A stretch of 64,000 bases of DNA from positions 124,001 through 188,000 of the forward strand of contig NZ_JAKZAL010000003.1 in NCBI RefSeq assembly GCF_022538115.1. Reading direction: 5' to 3'. The position numbers and the translations under genes were made by a program. Source of the DNA: Cognataquiflexum rubidum (lineage in GTDB: Bacteria; Bacteroidota; Bacteroidia; Cytophagales; Cyclobacteriaceae). Below the pieces are notes generated by a model. That model was given only the letters and a program-made list of their open reading frames with translations. It had not been told where the DNA came from and made no database searches. This document shows positions 53,845 through 60,853 of this stretch, piece by piece. Positions within the stretch are counted from its first letter, which is position 1. Every line of letters begins with the position of its first letter.

Positions 53845-54423
53845 ATGGAAATAGATATTGAAACTTTTTATCCCAAAAGCAGGCAGGAGTGGCGGGATTG
53901 GTTACAGGAACACCACGATAAAAAGCAATCCATTTGGATTATTTACTACAAAAAGAAATCAAATGCTCCGACTGTAGCCTACTCGGATGCGGTAGATGAA
54001 GCGCTTTGTTTTGGTTGGATTGACAGCAAGCAAATGCCTATTGACGATGAGAAATTCATGCAGTTTTTTAGCAGACGGAAACCCAACTCTGTCTGGTCAA
54101 AGATCAATAAAGAAAAAATAGAGCGGCTAATTTCACAAGGACTGATGACCGAAGCCGGTTACCGAATCATTGAAATAGCCAAACAAAATGGCTCTTGGAC
54201 GATTTTGGATGATGCGGAAGCCTTGCTTATTCCTGAGGATCTTGAGTCGGAATTCCAAAAAGCGCCCCAAGCCAAAGATTACTTTTTAGGATTAAGCAGG
54301 TCAGACAAACGCAATATTCTGCAATGGCTTGCCTTGGCCAAAAGGCCTGAAACCCGGCAAAACCGCATCACCGAGATAGTGGAACTCGCCGCCCAAAAAC
54401 TTAAACCCAAGCAATTTCGTTGA
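53845..54423 (+). CDS. YdeI/OmpD-associated family protein
   Basis: 192 residues. The family pattern is present: FYPKSRQEWRDWLQEHHDKK, VAYSDAVDEALCFGWIDSK, FFSRRKPNSVWSKINKEKIE and an APQAKDYFLGLS helix. Its role in bacteria is poorly known. The C-terminus ends KQFR at a TGA, where the duplicated fragment at 56.3 kb reads on (KQFRGPKKES). This suggests the reading frame here was shortened by one base change. It lies 12 bases after parE but is not clearly part of that module. Confidence 0.85.
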   Translation: MEIDIETFYPKSRQEWRDWLQEHHDKKQSIWIIYYKKKSNAPTVAYSDAVDEALCFGWIDSKQMPIDDEKFMQFFSRRKPNSVWSKINKEKIERLISQGLMTEAGYRIIEIAKQNGSWTILDDAEALLIPEDLESEFQKAPQAKDYFLGLSRSDKRNILQWLALAKRPETRQNRITEIVELAAQKLKPKQFR

Positions 54424-54652
54424 CCGAAAAAAGAGGGTTAGTGGAATATGGACTTTTTTGAGGTAAAAACTGAAGTATTGGATATTCGCTTCATTGCCAG
54501 TTACCCAATAATCTACTTCAGTCGGGACGGAAGACCGAAGTCGGAAGACCGATGTTCCGGACACCTCAGTCTCCAACATTTAATTACTTTGCATTAACGC
54601 TTTCACTGGCATCATTCCGAACATGCATAAAACAGAGATTTTAGATTCCTTG
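54424..54652. other. Intergenic spacer with dispersed repeat
   Basis: Non-coding stretch between the YdeI gene and the hip operators. It holds the inverted GGACGGAAGACCGAAG copy at 54530-54546 and a second short copy of GGAAGACCG at 54544-54552, related to 48.13 kb. Confidence 0.5.
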
Positions 54653-54718
54653 AAATTATATCTAATTGCATATAATTTCAATAAAATCTAACAAATTATA
54701 TCTTATTGCATATAATTT
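54653..54718. promoter_or_regulatory. Two HipB-type operators, 40 bp apart
   Basis: AAATTATAT-N8-ATATAATTT occurs at 54653-54678 and 54693-54718, each a perfect 9-bp inverted repeat with spacer CTAATTGC or CTTATTGC. The start-to-start distance is exactly 40 bp, about four helical turns, so two dimers could bind the same DNA face. Confidence 0.8.
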
Positions 54719-54738
54719 GATAAAATTATCTATTTTTG
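54706..54738 (+). promoter_or_regulatory. Putative hipB promoter
   Basis: TATTTTTG at 54731-54738 matches TAnnTTTG; a TTG at 54706-54708 inside the second operator is 22 bases upstream. Transcription would begin near 54745, which favours the hipB start at 54758 over the ATG at 54740. Confidence 0.5.
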
Positions 54739-54757
54739 TATGCAAATACATATAGAA

Positions 54758-54961
54758 ATGAACTCAATTTCCGAATTTGTCAAAAGTAGACGAAAACTTT
54801 CCAAACTTACCCAAGAGGAATTGGCAATGAAATCCGGTGTTGCCTTGACTGTCATCAGAAAGATCGAGCAAGGAAAAGACAATCTTAGCATGTCCAAAGT
54901 AAATCAGGTCTTGCAGATGTTTGGTCATGTATTGGGTCCTGTTAATGAGAAATTACCATGA
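54758..54961 (+). CDS. hipB: HipB-like XRE repressor/antitoxin
   Basis: 67 residues from the ATG at 54758 (MNSISEFVKSRRKLSK); an ATG at 54740 would add six residues but lies at the predicted transcription start. It is almost only a helix-turn-helix: LTQEELAMKSGVALTVIRKI, then EQGKDNLSMSKVNQVLQMFG. It should bind the two palindromes upstream. Its last four bases overlap the start of the HipS gene (ATGA). Confidence 0.9.
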   Translation: MNSISEFVKSRRKLSKLTQEELAMKSGVALTVIRKIEQGKDNLSMSKVNQVLQMFGHVLGPVNEKLP

Positions 54962-55293
54962 GACAGGCCTTAATCAAATACAATAATATCCAGGCGGGAA
55001 TACTGAAGGAATTGGATACGGGAGAATATGAGTTTGTATATGACGAACGATATATTCAAAGCCATCCTGATAGGTTCATTACCTTCAAAATGCCTGTGAG
55101 AACTCAACCTTATCAGAGTAATAGGTTATTTCCTTTTTTCGATGGTTTGATTCCAGAAGGTTGGCTATTGAGCATTGCGTCAGAAAGTTGGAAAATCAAT
55201 AAAAACGACCGTATGGGTTTGCTTTTGGCATGTTGTCAAAATACAGTTGGAGCTGTGAGTGTTCACACTATACCTGAAAATCAAGATGTCTAA
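54958..55293 (+). CDS. hipS: HipS-like protein (separate HipA N-terminal domain)
   Basis: 111 residues. It corresponds to the N-terminal subdomain of HipA (IKYNNIQAGILKELDTGEYE, RTQPYQSNRLFPFFDGLIPE, GWLL) encoded as its own protein. In the three-gene HipBST system of E. coli O127 this small protein is the antitoxin of the kinase, and a conserved tryptophan inserts in the kinase site; W69 in EGWLL is the candidate here. The ATG overlaps hipB by 4 bases and the stop overlaps hipT by 8. A frameshift in hipA is unlikely because both overlaps look designed for coupling. Confidence 0.85.
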   Translation: MRQALIKYNNIQAGILKELDTGEYEFVYDERYIQSHPDRFITFKMPVRTQPYQSNRLFPFFDGLIPEGWLLSIASESWKINKNDRMGLLLACCQNTVGAVSVHTIPENQDV

Positions 55294-56230
55294 GTGTCTT
55301 TATTGCTACAGGGAATTGGAGGCAAATGATATCGGGGATTATCATCCTAAATGTATCAAAGCTTTTTACGGAACAAAATCTGCACCGGCCTTGCCTTATC
55401 GTTTTGAGGAAATAGAACAATTGGCTAAGGATGCAGTGGAATTGTCAGTGACGGTTCCCGGAGTACAACCCAAGTTATCGCTTGGTTGGATCAAAAGCAG
55501 GTTGGAGAATGGCTATAATGGACGGTTGACTATAATGGATGCATTCGAGGGTTCCTATATTTTGAAACCACAAAATATCCAATATGAACAGATGCCTGAA
55601 AATGAACATTTGTCCATGAAATTGGCAGAACTTTTCAAAATCGATGTTGTTCCCACCAATATGATTCGGTTAGCTTCAGGTGAATTGTGCTACATCACCA
55701 AACGCATCGACCGAAAAGAGGACACCAAAATCCATATGATTGACTTTTTGCAAATCATGGAGTTGGAGGACAAGTATATGGGAACCATGGAGAATCTTGG
55801 CAAAACAATTGGAGAATTATCTGCTAATACTTTGATGGATAAACTCCGCTTTTTTGAACTGACGGTTTTCAACTTTGTAATAGGCAATAATGACATGCAT
55901 TTAAAAAATTTTTCAATGCTTTTGACAGATATAGGATGGGTGTTGTCACCGGCTTATGATCTTTTAAATGTAAAAATCATCCTTCCAAAAGATCCCGAAG
56001 ATACCGCCTTGCTCATGGGAGGTAAAAAAAGAAATTTCAATAAAGGGTATTTTGACCGTTTTGGGTCAGTTCTTAATTTGAATGAAAAACAAATCCAAGC
56101 TGTATATAAAAGATTGGGAAATTGGTTTCCAAGAGCACTCCAACTTATTGAGAATTCCTTTTTGACAGACAGTAATAAAACAAAATACAAAGAACTGGTT
56201 AAGGAGAGGTTAAATTTGATGAGTCATTGA
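55286..56230 (+). CDS. hipT: HipT-like Ser/Thr kinase toxin
   Basis: 314 residues from the ATG at 55286. An N-terminal CxxC-like knuckle (C4, C7, H20, C23) is followed by the HipA kinase core: flexible loop LSVTVPGVQPKLS with S54 and T56 as possible autophosphorylation sites, ILKPQ with ATP lysine K94, catalytic GNNDMHLKNFS (D203, N208) and the DFG-like SPAYDLLN (D225). HipA and HipT phosphorylate aminoacyl-tRNA synthetases (GltX, TrpS), stopping translation. Starts 8 bases before the end of hipS. All catalytic residues are present, so it is probably active. Confidence 0.88.
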   Translation: MSKCLYCYRELEANDIGDYHPKCIKAFYGTKSAPALPYRFEEIEQLAKDAVELSVTVPGVQPKLSLGWIKSRLENGYNGRLTIMDAFEGSYILKPQNIQYEQMPENEHLSMKLAELFKIDVVPTNMIRLASGELCYITKRIDRKEDTKIHMIDFLQIMELEDKYMGTMENLGKTIGELSANTLMDKLRFFELTVFNFVIGNNDMHLKNFSMLLTDIGWVLSPAYDLLNVKIILPKDPEDTALLMGGKKRNFNKGYFDRFGSVLNLNEKQIQAVYKRLGNWFPRALQLIENSFLTDSNKTKYKELVKERLNLMSH

Positions 56231-56294
56231 TCCAATTAGGATTCATGATTTTGCCTTCGATCCCGGGCTTTTTGAAGAACATTGACCCATGATA

Positions 56295-56412
56295 GGCAGA
56301 AGAATTCCAAAAAAGACGTGAAATCCGGCAAAACCGCATCACCGAAATAGTGGATCTTGCTGCCCAAAACCTTAAACCCAAGCAATTTCGCGGACCGAAA
56401 AAAGAAAGCTAA
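56295..56412 (+). pseudogene. 3' fragment of a second YdeI-family gene
   Basis: In frame it reads AEEFQKRREIRQNRITEIVD, continues LAAQNLKPKQF and ends RGPKKES-stop. The DNA from 56319 to about 56406 is close to a copy of 54348-54436, the end of the intact YdeI gene. No start or N-terminal part is present. The fragment and the intact gene bracket the hip operon. Confidence 0.85.
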
Positions 56413-56488
56413 CTCGTCTTGATGGCGATAAGACTATTCAGAAAAAGGCAACCCAAAGTTCTTTAACAGCTTTTTGGTAGCCGAAACT

Positions 56489-56989
56489 TTACATTTTCAG
56501 CACTTCCAAAAAGTATTTTTTAAGCTCTTTTTCTTCTTCGATATCAACTTTACCGTCTTCCATCACTCTTGACAACAAAACATGCATTTCTTTGAATGGG
56601 GATCGGCCAAGTACAGAATCATTCTCCTCCAGCCACTTTTTCAGAACAGTGACTTCATACTTATTGATCTCCTCGTCGCCTAATATGCCATAACAGATTC
56701 CCTGAAGAAAATGGATTTTGGCCTCTGTACTTTCAGAAACGCTAAGCTCAGTTTCATACTTTTTGAGAATAGCCTTTAGCTCCATGATTTCCTCAGATGT
56801 CATCTTGCCGCCATCTAGAATTGTTTTTACCTCGGCAAAGAATTCTTTGAAGGGGGATTCCGCACAAAGTTCCTGATGGGCTTGGCACCATAGTTTCATT
56901 TCGGTGAATTCACCTCGGGTGATTCTCCCGTCGCTGCTGATGCCATGAATGATTCCTTTGAGGTGATTGAATGGTTTTTGGGTTTTCAT
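56489..56989 (-). CDS. TerB-like helical repeat protein
   Basis: 166 residues from the ATG at 56989 (MKTQKPFNHLKG); the frame can extend eight codons. It consists of two similar halves, each with a GIxxGIxxDGRITRxE-type loop: GIIHGISSDGRITRGEFTEM (about 12-31) and GICYGILGDEEINKYEVTVL. Each half ends with SPFKE and a second E-rich helix pair. This TerB/DUF-like fold is often found with BRCT or DNA-ligase proteins, but none is adjacent. Function unknown. Confidence 0.7.
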   Translation of the reverse strand: MKTQKPFNHLKGIIHGISSDGRITRGEFTEMKLWCQAHQELCAESPFKEFFAEVKTILDGGKMTSEEIMELKAILKKYETELSVSESTEAKIHFLQGICYGILGDEEINKYEVTVLKKWLEENDSVLGRSPFKEMHVLLSRVMEDGKVDIEEEKELKKYFLEVLKM

Positions 56990-57104
56990 ATTCCGGTTTT
57001 TAAAAGTTTTCACCTAAAATAAGGATTGTTGTCTTTCGGTGTATATGGAGTGCAGGGAATTTTAGCGGAATTGTAGAGAAGAGACTTTGATAGCCAAATT
57101 AACC

Positions 57105-58514
57105 TTATTTTTTCCCAATCAAATCCTTTTCGATCTGCTCCAAGGTTTTCCCTTTGGTCTCAGGCAGGACAAAGTAGATCACCACAAATCCAAAAGCACA
57201 AATAGCGCCATACAGCCAAAAGTTATTGGCCCAACCCAGGTTTTCTTTGATCGTGGGAAAGGTGTAAGTCAGTGAAAAATTTCCCACCCAATGTGCCAAG
57301 GCCGCAATGGAAATCGCTGCCCCACGGATCCTTGTAGGAAATATCTCGGACAAAACCACCCAAAGTAACGGTGCTAGGGTGAAGGAATAAAACATCACAT
57401 TTGCCAGTACCAGAAATACGATCACCAATCCGCCTTGCCCGACAAAAAAAGAATAGCCGATAAAGGAATAGATTATGGCCATGGCGGATGTTCCAATCAG
57501 GAGAAGCTTTTTTCTCCCAAATCGGTCAACGGTAAAAATGGTAATGAAAACCGAAAGTACCATTACCCCACCGATCACGACGATATTGAGCATCATTTGC
57601 TTGAGGTTATAGCCCGCCGCCTGAAAGATATCCGCAGCGTAATAAATCACCACATTCAGTCCGCTCCATTGTTGGAGAAAGGAAAGGAATATCCCGATTC
57701 CCAATAGCCGGATGATTCTTTTGTTGAGAAGTTCTTTGAAATTGACTTTGGCAAGGCTCTCCTCATCCACCGTGGATTTGATTTCGGTGATGGCAAGGTC
57801 TGCGTAGAAGGTTCCTCCGATTTTTTCCAGAATCTTTCTTGCTTTGGTCTCTTGGTTGTTTTTGACAAGCCATCTTGCGCTTTCGGGCACAAAAAACATC
57901 AATCCAAAAAACAACAATGCGGGAATGGCTTCCACTCCGAACATCCACCTCCAACCATATTGTCCGCTCCAGCTTGCTGCCAGTGTCGCAAAATCCGGAT
58001 TGTCGGGCAGAGAATTATCTAAAAGTGAAATCTGCCAGTTGACAACCTGCGCCAATAGCACGCCAACCATCACCAAAAGCTGCATCAAGGTGACAAACAT
58101 GCCCCGCTTCTCAGGTGGTGCCACTTCTGCGATGTAAAGCGGTGAAAGGTTGAGAGCAATTCCCATAGCAACACCTCCTACGATACGGTATAAATTGAAC
58201 CACCAGAAAGTGTCTCCAAGTGCTGTTCCGATAGCCGATACCGAAAAGAGCAGCCCTGAAAAAATCAGGAGTTTTTTTCTTCCAAACTTATCACTCAATA
58301 CAATACATAGAATGGCGCCAGCCATACAGCCGATGAGCGCGGAACTTGTCCCCCAACCTTGGTCAGCAGGAGAAGTGATGTTGAAATAAGGTTCATAAAA
58401 AGGTTTGGCTCCTCCGATCACTACCCAATCATAGCCAAAAAGAAAACCGCCCAGAGCGGCAGTCATGCTGATAAGCCAGATGTAAGTTTGGTTGTAGCTG
58501 ATTTTTTGGTCCAT
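57105..58514 (-). CDS. Sugar porter family MFS transporter (sugar/H+ symporter)
   Basis: 469 residues from the ATG at 58514 (MDQKISYNQTYIWL); an upstream start at 58565 is unlikely. Twelve membrane helices with the sugar porter signatures: GFLFGYDWVVIGG, SDKFGRKKLL, PESARWLVKNN, a QQWSGLNVVIYYA motif in helix 7, VDRFGRKKLL and PETKGKTLEQIE. It resembles XylE/AraE/GlcP and should import a monosaccharide with protons. No sugar kinase or regulator is adjacent. Confidence 0.95.
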   Translation of the reverse strand: MDQKISYNQTYIWLISMTAALGGFLFGYDWVVIGGAKPFYEPYFNITSPADQGWGTSSALIGCMAGAILCIVLSDKFGRKKLLIFSGLLFSVSAIGTALGDTFWWFNLYRIVGGVAMGIALNLSPLYIAEVAPPEKRGMFVTLMQLLVMVGVLLAQVVNWQISLLDNSLPDNPDFATLAASWSGQYGWRWMFGVEAIPALLFFGLMFFVPESARWLVKNNQETKARKILEKIGGTFYADLAITEIKSTVDEESLAKVNFKELLNKRIIRLLGIGIFLSFLQQWSGLNVVIYYAADIFQAAGYNLKQMMLNIVVIGGVMVLSVFITIFTVDRFGRKKLLLIGTSAMAIIYSFIGYSFFVGQGGLVIVFLVLANVMFYSFTLAPLLWVVLSEIFPTRIRGAAISIAALAHWVGNFSLTYTFPTIKENLGWANNFWLYGAICAFGFVVIYFVLPETKGKTLEQIEKDLIGKK

Positions 58515-58774
58515 GGTGGTTTGGGTTTGGGAATTCCAATTTAAGATGCTGAGGCGAATTTGCAACGCGGGTTAGGTGGAAAAAGGCTGAAATAAAACAG
58601 TGAAACAGGTATTTATTTGTGAAAAACCCAAGTCAGGCAAACAAATCAGAAGGTAAACAGGAAAAGTTGGCTTTATTTTTTTGAATGATTTCAATTATCA
58701 ATAAATTGATCGGAATTATGGGCGGAAACCGAAAAGCCAATAGAGTAGGTGAAAAATTTTGAAAAATCAGTAAC

Positions 58775-59326
58775 ATGAAAGTATTTCTTTTTGCGGCTTT
58801 GTTTGTAGGTTTTGTATTTATGCAAATAGAGGTGAATGCGCAGGGAATTGGAGTGAGGGCAGGATATCAGACGGCGAGTACCACCAACAGCGGGAATCAG
58901 GTCGGAGGTAATTTGGGCCATTATTACTTGGGTGCATATAAAAACATCAAGCTTGGAGTAGGTGATTTGCTCAGACTGAATACCGGATTGGAATACATGC
59001 AAAACGGACACAGAACCAATGACGCCAATTTTAGAAGTATCAATTACCTCAGCATTCCTTTTGGGCTCAGGGCAAAACTTGGACCTCTATATGCCCAAGG
59101 TGGTGTCAATGCCAATATTAAAATCGGGGAAAAATATGAAGTAAATAGTCAGAGTGTCTTGAATGATACCAACAGAACCAGCTCTTTTGATTTGCCTGTC
59201 CACATAGGGGTAGGATTCAGGCTGTTTATCATTGATATAGAAGCAAGGTACCACCACGGATTTATGGATGTCAACAACGGCAACAAGAATTCTTACCTGC
59301 AAATAGGTGCTGCTTTTGGGTTTTAG
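58775..59326 (+). CDS. Outer membrane beta-barrel protein
   Basis: 183 residues with signal peptide (cleavage near EVNAQ, about 23). It starts IGVRAGYQTASTTNSGNQVG and alternates polar and aromatic strands (GLRAKLGPLYAQGGVNANIK; GVGFRLFIIDIEARYHHG), ending AAFGF with the C-terminal phenylalanine. This is a small, OmpA/porin-like barrel of 8 or so strands. No named function. Followed by a terminator. Confidence 0.85.
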   Translation: MKVFLFAALFVGFVFMQIEVNAQGIGVRAGYQTASTTNSGNQVGGNLGHYYLGAYKNIKLGVGDLLRLNTGLEYMQNGHRTNDANFRSINYLSIPFGLRAKLGPLYAQGGVNANIKIGEKYEVNSQSVLNDTNRTSSFDLPVHIGVGFRLFIIDIEARYHHGFMDVNNGNKNSYLQIGAAFGF

Positions 59327-59354
59327 GCTGCATTAAATACTTTGGTTTTTAGTG

Positions 59355-59384
59355 AAAAAAGGAAGAGTTTTTCTTCCTTTTTTG
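59355..59384 (+). terminator. Rho-independent terminator
   Basis: Perfect 12-bp arms 59355-59366 (AAAAAAGGAAGA) and 59372-59383 with a 5-base loop. Works on either strand. Confidence 0.8.
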
Positions 59385-59520
59385 TTTTCTATCCCTGCAC
59401 ATACAGAGTTATGATATTGCGTTTGAAATTGACATATTTGTCGGGTTGAGATATTGGAGATTTTGTTTTATTTGTAATGAATGCTTGCAAAAAATCCTTT
59501 TGATAACCATTTCTTAGCTT

Positions 59521-60261
59521 ATGAAAAAAGTAGTGATGTTGATATTTTTTGGGGTGACGGTGTTGAAAGCAGGCTTTGCGTTTTCTCAGGGAGATACCCA
59601 ACTTTGGCTAACTTATAACAACCAAACCAGACTTTCTGAAAAATGGGGGTATACTTTCGATGTCAATTATAGGACACGGGGATTTTTTCCATTTAATTCC
59701 ACACTTACAGCAGGCCGGGTCGGAGCCAATTACTTTGTAAATAGCAGATTGAGAGTCACTGCGGGATATGCTTGGTTTGGGACTTACGTTTCTGACCTTG
59801 ATATCAATTGGCTGCCTGAGCACAGATTATGGCAGCAGGCACAGTGGACTATTCAAAAATCCAAATTTCAATTGATACACAGGTTTAGACTTGAGCAGCG
59901 GTTTAGACAGGAATTGATCCGGTTCCCTTCTACTGAGCCCATCTATGCCTATACCACAAGAGCGAGGTACATGATCCAATTGCAGGGTTTATTACTTCCG
60001 CCAAAGACACCTGACGGTTTTCAACTCAGTTGGCAGGCAGCCAATGAAATCATGTTTCATTCGGGAGATATCATAAGCAGTCAAATGTTCAATCAAAACA
60101 GGACTTTGGCAGGCATAGTTATTTCTCCTAACCGCAAATTTGACTTGGCGATATTGTACCAATTGATCATGCAATACCAGCCGGTATTGGATAAAGTGGA
60201 GGACATTCATTCCATCAGGTTGACGGCATTTCATAATTTGGATTACCGCAAAAAGAGATAA
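59521..60261 (+). CDS. DUF2490 outer membrane protein
   Basis: 246 residues, signal peptide to about residue 22 (AFSQ). The mature protein has DTQLWLTYNNQTRLSEKWGY, repeated aromatic strands and EHRLWQQAQWTIQKSKFQL, then HRFRLEQRF, the DUF2490 hallmark. Predicted to be an outer membrane barrel of unknown function. The -35/-10 region is not clear. Independent of the neighbouring genes. Confidence 0.88.
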   Translation: MKKVVMLIFFGVTVLKAGFAFSQGDTQLWLTYNNQTRLSEKWGYTFDVNYRTRGFFPFNSTLTAGRVGANYFVNSRLRVTAGYAWFGTYVSDLDINWLPEHRLWQQAQWTIQKSKFQLIHRFRLEQRFRQELIRFPSTEPIYAYTTRARYMIQLQGLLLPPKTPDGFQLSWQAANEIMFHSGDIISSQMFNQNRTLAGIVISPNRKFDLAILYQLIMQYQPVLDKVEDIHSIRLTAFHNLDYRKKR

Positions 60262-60370
60262 GGCGGGATATTCCCGGAATCAGCATAAATTTCATAAATT
60301 GAAATTGATTCTGCCTTCATCAGACCAAAGGTAACCTCAGCACAGTTTCAGTTATCCTCTTTCCAGTTTT

Positions 60371-60826
60371 ATGAAAAAGTTATTTTTCCTGATTTTCTTG
60401 ATCCAGTTTTCCTGCAGTTCATTTTTGGTGGCCCAAAACACCAAGTTGACTGAGAAAACCAAAAGTGAACTCGTGGCTTTGATTGGCTCCTATTCGGAAG
60501 CAAGGGACAAAAATGACACGGTTTTGCTAAAATCAATTCTGACAGCAGACGTGGACCAATTGGTTTCATCAGGAGAATGGAGGGAGGGAATCTCCAAGGC
60601 CGTTGAAGGAATGCAGCGGAGTTCAACCACCAATGTGGGCGCAAGGACTTTGACAGTAGAAAAGTGCCGATTGCTCCATCCTGAGGTCGGAATTGTAGAT
60701 GCGAGGTATCAGATTGAAAGTGGGGATGGCTCTATCCGAAAAATGTGGAGCACCTTTTTCGTGGTCAGGGAAAAAGGTAAATGGAAAATCTCCGCCATCA
60801 GGAATATGCTTCCGACTACTCAATAA
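60371..60826 (+). CDS. Exported NTF2/SnoaL-like protein
   Basis: 151 residues. The leader ends SFLVAQ; a cysteine at position 15 is not in a good lipobox. The fold pattern KSELVALIGSYSEARDKNDT, VLLKSILTADVDQLVSSGEW and WSTFFVVREKGKWKISAIRN is the DUF4440/SnoaL-like NTF2 superfamily. No active-site residues identify a reaction. It lies 27 bases upstream of the MscS gene, so they may be cotranscribed. Confidence 0.8.
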   Translation: MKKLFFLIFLIQFSCSSFLVAQNTKLTEKTKSELVALIGSYSEARDKNDTVLLKSILTADVDQLVSSGEWREGISKAVEGMQRSSTTNVGARTLTVEKCRLLHPEVGIVDARYQIESGDGSIRKMWSTFFVVREKGKWKISAIRNMLPTTQ

Positions 60827-60853
60827 ATGTTTTGATATTTTGTAAATTTCCAA

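Noticed and set aside
54958-56230. Frameshifted single hipA gene
   Set aside because: The two frames overlap by 8 bases with a good ATG, the second begins with its own C/C/H/C knuckle, and the order matches known HipBST.
51664-56412. Integron or prophage in the accessory island
   Set aside because: No integrase, transposase, phage structural gene or tRNA attachment site was found; only one attC-like site is visible.
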